Part shown: positions 14,784 through 17,115 of the stretch, one piece after another
Layout of the letters: the number at the start of each line of letters is the position of its first letter
Numbering within the stretch: the stretch's first letter is position 1
Origin: Gallionella sp.
GTDB lineage: Bacteria; Pseudomonadota; Gammaproteobacteria; Burkholderiales; Gallionellaceae
Direction: 5' to 3'
DNA length: 17,115 nucleotides
Assembly (NCBI GenBank): GCA_024654105.1
Contig: JANLID010000246.1
Location: forward strand, 1 to 17,115
The notes under the pieces: generated by a model
Told to the model about the DNA's origin: nothing
The model's database searches: none
What the model saw: the letters and a program-made list of their open reading frames with translations, nothing else
Made by a program: the position numbers and the translations under genes

Positions 14784-15419
14784 GTGAAGGCATTCATTAA
14801 AAGTCTGTTTGTGGCAGCAGCACTGCTGATTGGCAGCGCCGCGCTGGCGGCCGAATTGGGCAAGGATTACAAATTAGTGAACCCGGCACAGTCGGCCGGT
14901 GTCGAAAAAATCGAAGTGCTGGAGTTTTTCTTTTACGGCTGTTCGCACTGCTTTCACCTGCATCCACATATGAGCAAATGGGAAAAAACCATGCCCAAGG
15001 ATGTCGAGCTGACTTACGTGCCGACCATTTTCCGCGATTCCTGGGAATCGATGGCACGCACTTATTACGCGCTTGAATTGCTCGGACAATTGCACCCGTT
15101 GCACGACGCGTTGTATCAGGCGTGGAACGTGGACCAGACTGATTTGAGCGATGAAGCCAGGATAGTCGATTTTGTCGCGACGCGCGGCGTGGATCGCGCA
15201 AAATTCTCGGCGGCCTACAACTCGTTTTCGATGCAGAGCAAAATGGCGCGTGCAAAGCAAATGATCCGCAGCTATGGCATTCCCGGCACACCGTCACTGG
15301 TCGTGGACGGCAAATACCTCATTACCGGCCTGCAACCGGCAGACACTATTCGCGTGCTGGATGAAGTGATTGCCATGGTGCGCAAAGCGCGGTCCCAAGG
15401 CGGTAAACGAGTACAGTGA
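14784..15419 (+). CDS. dsbA: Thiol:disulfide interchange protein DsbA
   Basis: A periplasmic oxidase that introduces disulfide bonds into exported proteins and is reoxidised by DsbB. The 211-aa precursor has a signal peptide (MKAFIKSLFVAAALLIGSAALA, likely cut after residue 22, split here only by description), the active site C53-S-H-C56 in YGCSHC, and the cis-proline P170 in PGTPSLVV. The helical insert lies between. The dipeptide is SH instead of the E. coli PH, which affects redox potential in this family. The start is GTG at 14784, chosen because GAGGAG (14771-14776) is 7 bases upstream. It ends the argS cluster. Confidence 0.93.
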   Translation: MKAFIKSLFVAAALLIGSAALAAELGKDYKLVNPAQSAGVEKIEVLEFFFYGCSHCFHLHPHMSKWEKTMPKDVELTYVPTIFRDSWESMARTYYALELLGQLHPLHDALYQAWNVDQTDLSDEARIVDFVATRGVDRAKFSAAYNSFSMQSKMARAKQMIRSYGIPGTPSLVVDGKYLITGLQPADTIRVLDEVIAMVRKARSQGGKRVQ

Positions 15420-15496
15420 ACCCGAGCAACTATTACGGCGAGATCAAACTCCAGATGAAATTGGACTGGCTCAAAAAACCCGGGTTGAGCCGGTAG
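15416..15496 (+). CDS. Possible 26-aa ORF overlapping the dsbA stop
   Basis: A GTG at 15416 overlaps the dsbA TGA (GTGA) and encodes MNPSNYYGEIKLQMKLDWLK followed by KPGLSR and a TAG at 15494-15496. I do not recognise a family. No Shine-Dalgarno sequence other than coupling supports it. It may be a remnant of a lost downstream gene or chance. Confidence 0.15.
   Translation: MNPSNYYGEIKLQMKLDWLKKPGLSR
15468..15491 (+). repeat. Stem-loop downstream of dsbA
   Basis: GGCTCAA (15468-15474) pairs with TTGAGCC (15485-15491) across a 10-nt loop that itself contains CCCGGG. It lies 49 bases after dsbA and may protect or end the transcript, but no T run follows it. Confidence 0.35.
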
Positions 15497-15532
15497 CACA
15501 CAGATAGCCGGGTCAGCCTAAAGCAACCGCTA

Positions 15533-15569
15533 CCGCTGGTTCGGCAATGGAAAGATTGAAAACCAGCGG
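15533..15569. repeat. Perfect 9-bp inverted repeat between dsbA and the HPP gene
   Basis: CCGCTGGTT (15533-15541) and AACCAGCGG (15561-15569) are separated by 19 bases, in the 240-base gap between the convergent dsbA and HPP genes. The rest of the gap (15497-15659) has no supported gene. The repeat could act as a bidirectional transcript-end structure. Confidence 0.4.
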
Positions 15570-15659
15570 CTCACACCGTCATGGAATCGTTTGCTTGCTT
15601 GACAGATGCCGGCTAATGGGTGTCCCCAATTACGCTCAAGTGCGATGCCTGTGCAACAT

Positions 15660-16208
15660 TCAGAACCAGATTTCCGGGTAGCGCCGCGAAGACGGCACAT
15701 TATTTACCAGCAATGCGATCGCCAACAGAATCAACGGCCCGATAGTGGTGGGAAATATTAAGTATAAAAACCCCAGCTTGTGAATTTCAGGAGAACCGAT
15801 AACTGCGATCAGTGCGGTGGCGCCACCGGGAGGATGCAGCGTGCGAGTAGCGTGCATGACGGCGATCGATGTGGCGACCGCCACCGATTCGGCGAGCCAC
15901 ATATTCTGGCTCAGGAGCTTCCAGCAAAGAACGCCTACAATGGCGCAGAGCACGTGCCCCCCGATCAGGTTGCGAGGTTGGGCCAATGGGCTGCGCACGG
16001 CGCCGTATACGAGAACTGCGGACGCGCCGAAAGATCCAATCATCAATGACAAATCGAGCCCCTCGAAAAAAAGACGATTTACCCACGCCACGACTGCGAT
16101 GCCCAGGAATGCGCCTATCCATGACCACAAGATATCGCCGTTGCTGACTCGCGGCGGACCGCCGCGAGTAGAGCCTCGCATCTTTCTGAAATATTCGCGT
16201 AAATTCAC
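15660..16208 (-). CDS. HPP-family integral membrane protein
   Basis: A 182-aa membrane protein with about four to five hydrophobic segments (roughly 26-44, 53-72, 82-98, 106-118, 146-169) and the family signature HPPGGATAL, with HPP at 125-127. The family is of uncertain function; some members are linked to nitrite transport. The start is GTG at 16208, which overlaps the TGA of the upstream CBS gene (GTGA), so translation is probably coupled. HPP domains also occur fused to CBS domains in other proteins, which fits this pairing. It ends in TGA at 15660-15662. Confidence 0.85.
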   Translation of the reverse strand: MNLREYFRKMRGSTRGGPPRVSNGDILWSWIGAFLGIAVVAWVNRLFFEGLDLSLMIGSFGASAVLVYGAVRSPLAQPRNLIGGHVLCAIVGVLCWKLLSQNMWLAESVAVATSIAVMHATRTLHPPGGATALIAVIGSPEIHKLGFLYLIFPTTIGPLILLAIALLVNNVPSSRRYPEIWF

Positions 16209-16834
16209 AGCGAGTCCTTCAGCTTGTAGGCCGCAAAAAAGTCTTTTCTCAGCAGCAGGCCGAGCAGCCTGCCGTCGGCTCCCACGACAGGCATGCTGCG
16301 GCCGCCATGTCGGTAGAAGGCTTCCAATATCTCCAGGAATCCCGCATTCTGGCTGACGGTCACTGCCGGCTGGGTCATGGCCGCGCTCACAGGCGTTTCA
16401 TGGCAACGGTGCGTGAACTCAAACGAGTTTTCGAGCATTCTTAACAACAACTGCAGAAAATTATCGGCCTTCAGGCGCTTGAGGAAATCAGTTTCCGTGA
16501 GCATGCCAACCACGTAACCGCTGGCATCCACGACCGGCAGTCCCTTGTAGCCGGAATCAGCGAGAGTCTTTGCCGCTTTGTCGAGTGTCATATTCGGCTG
16601 CAGCGGTTCCATTGCGCGCCGCATCAGGCGACCGGCCGTTACCCCAACGAACATGCGCTCCAGCGCATGCCGAAAGGCAAGGTGATAAATCAACCGAAAA
16701 TCCGTAGTGGTGATATCCAGGTAGCCGGGTATGTGCTGCATCGCATCCAGAATGTCGTCATCGGTGAGTTCAAGTTCGGGCGACTTCTCACCCACAAGGT
16801 CTCCCGTCAAGTCGTCAGGCAGGTTCTGTGTCAT
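16205..16834 (-). CDS. Protein with two CBS domains
   Basis: A 209-aa soluble protein. Residues 1-60 are an acidic, helical N-terminal region. CBS 1 spans about 65-122 (VTAGRLMRRAMEPLQPNMTL to ETDFLKRL) and CBS 2 about 147-203 (TPVSAAMTQPAVTV to LLRKDFFAAY). CBS pairs bind adenine nucleotides such as AMP or ATP and regulate attached or partner proteins. The gene overlaps the HPP membrane gene by 4 bases, so it probably regulates or senses for that protein; this is inference from context. The ATG at 16834 has only a weak purine stretch upstream. Confidence 0.85.
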   Translation of the reverse strand: MTQNLPDDLTGDLVGEKSPELELTDDDILDAMQHIPGYLDITTTDFRLIYHLAFRHALERMFVGVTAGRLMRRAMEPLQPNMTLDKAAKTLADSGYKGLPVVDASGYVVGMLTETDFLKRLKADNFLQLLLRMLENSFEFTHRCHETPVSAAMTQPAVTVSQNAGFLEILEAFYRHGGRSMPVVGADGRLLGLLLRKDFFAAYKLKDSL

Positions 16835-16873
16835 GGTATAAATTCCATCCAGTGAGTCATTCGTCAGGAAAGG

Positions 16874-16993
16874 TTATCTGCAACCAAGTATGAACGGAAA
16901 GCTGCCGTCGTCGAACTGCACTTGCAGCATCCGGGCACGCGCATCGTAGCCGATGGCGCGCAACCTGCCCGAATTGATCTTCTGCATTTCCAT
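16874..16993 (-). pseudogene. Shortened KTSC-domain ORF
   Basis: A 39-aa frame beginning MEMQKINSGRLRAIGYDARA, preceded by AGGA (plus-strand 17001-17004) 7 bases before the ATG at 16993. The text SGRLRAIGYD...RMLQVQFDDGS matches the start of the KTSC domain (lysyl-tRNA-synthetase C-terminal-like, function unknown). The domain normally continues for another 25-30 residues after the DDGS strand; here it diverges (FPFILGCR) and stops at TAA. It is likely a 3'-truncated remnant, although a functional short protein cannot be excluded. It lies 39 bases upstream of the CBS gene on the same strand and may share its transcript. Confidence 0.5.
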
Positions 16994-17065
16994 GTTGGCA
17001 TCCTGGAACTGTTTCGAGCCTAGCAGCCTGTCGGACTTAAAATTTCACCAACCACCCCAATAAAA

Positions 17066-17074
17066 TGCTATAAT
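17066..17074 (+). promoter_or_regulatory. Extended -10 promoter at the right edge
   Basis: TGC followed by a perfect TATAAT (17069-17074), 35 bases before an ATG at 17110. It would drive the gene entering the right edge. No clear -35 hexamer is present at normal spacing. Confidence 0.55.
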
Positions 17075-17109
17075 TCGTCGCGTAATCATAAAGTTATCAC
17101 ACAAAACCC

Positions 17110-17115
17110 ATGAGC
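17110..17115 (+). CDS. Start of a gene running off the right edge (possible transposase)
   Basis: ATG AGC at 17110-17115 follows the extended -10 promoter. Only two codons are visible, so the product is unknown; a transposase is inferred from the IS-like upstream sequence. No good Shine-Dalgarno sequence is seen. Confidence 0.25.

Larger units (their letters stand above)
17021..17115 (+). mobile_element. Probable left end of an insertion sequence (partial)
   Basis: The stretch beginning TAGCAGCCTGTCGGACTT at 17021 reminds me of insertion-sequence termini in proteobacteria. It is followed at once by a compact promoter and a start codon about 90 bases in, the normal layout of an IS left end. 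The other end, a target duplication and the transposase are outside the window, so the call is provisional. Confidence 0.35.

Overview
The window looks like chromosome from a betaproteobacterium, most likely of the order Nitrosomonadales (Gallionella/Sideroxydans-like). That placement is an inference. It rests on the block argS, SPOR-domain gene, dsbA, on the style of the IspB, TrpG/TrpD and ArgRS proteins, and on an encoded CCA in the tRNA. No ribosomal RNA or other firm marker is present.

Left part (1-4334): the distal end of a type I restriction-modification locus. A RhuM-family gene, cut by the window edge, is followed by a cluster of TCGCGACA repeats in direct and inverted orientation. 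A complete hsdR (1074 aa) comes next. hsdM and hsdS are expected upstream, outside the window. Next (4335-6117): a candidate promoter and a short leader with two stem-loops and a possible 14-codon leader peptide, then trpG and trpD overlapping by one base. Neither trpE nor trpC is adjacent on the side that can be seen, so the trp cluster looks rearranged or split, with the restriction locus on its upstream side.

Middle (6316-12324): a large CPA1-type Na+/H+ antiporter with a C-terminal cyclic-nucleotide-binding domain converges on tRNA-Pro(CGG) and ispB, both on the minus strand. A nested REP-like palindrome lies between ispB and the tRNA. Divergent from ispB is cstA (pyruvate/peptide transporter family), followed by a small YbdD/YjiX partner gene.

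Right part (12421-17115): an extended -10 promoter precedes argS, a SPOR-domain (FtsN-like) gene and dsbA, a typical housekeeping cluster. The argS reading frame carries an in-frame TAG at 13564-13566, where a conserved tyrosine is expected just before the KISKR catalytic loop; sequence on both sides is otherwise well preserved. Because ArgRS is essential, this is the most unusual point in the window: it is a sequence error, a recent mutation with a second copy elsewhere, or amber readthrough. Beyond dsbA, the minus strand carries a CBS-domain gene overlapping an HPP-family membrane gene, and upstream of them a shortened KTSC-domain ORF. The last ~95 bases look like the left end of an insertion sequence, with a strong extended -10 promoter and the first codons of a gene running off the edge.

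I found no CRISPR array, prophage or clearly novel multi-gene system. The best leads are the argS amber codon, the repeat cluster between rhuM and hsdR, and the trpG leader.
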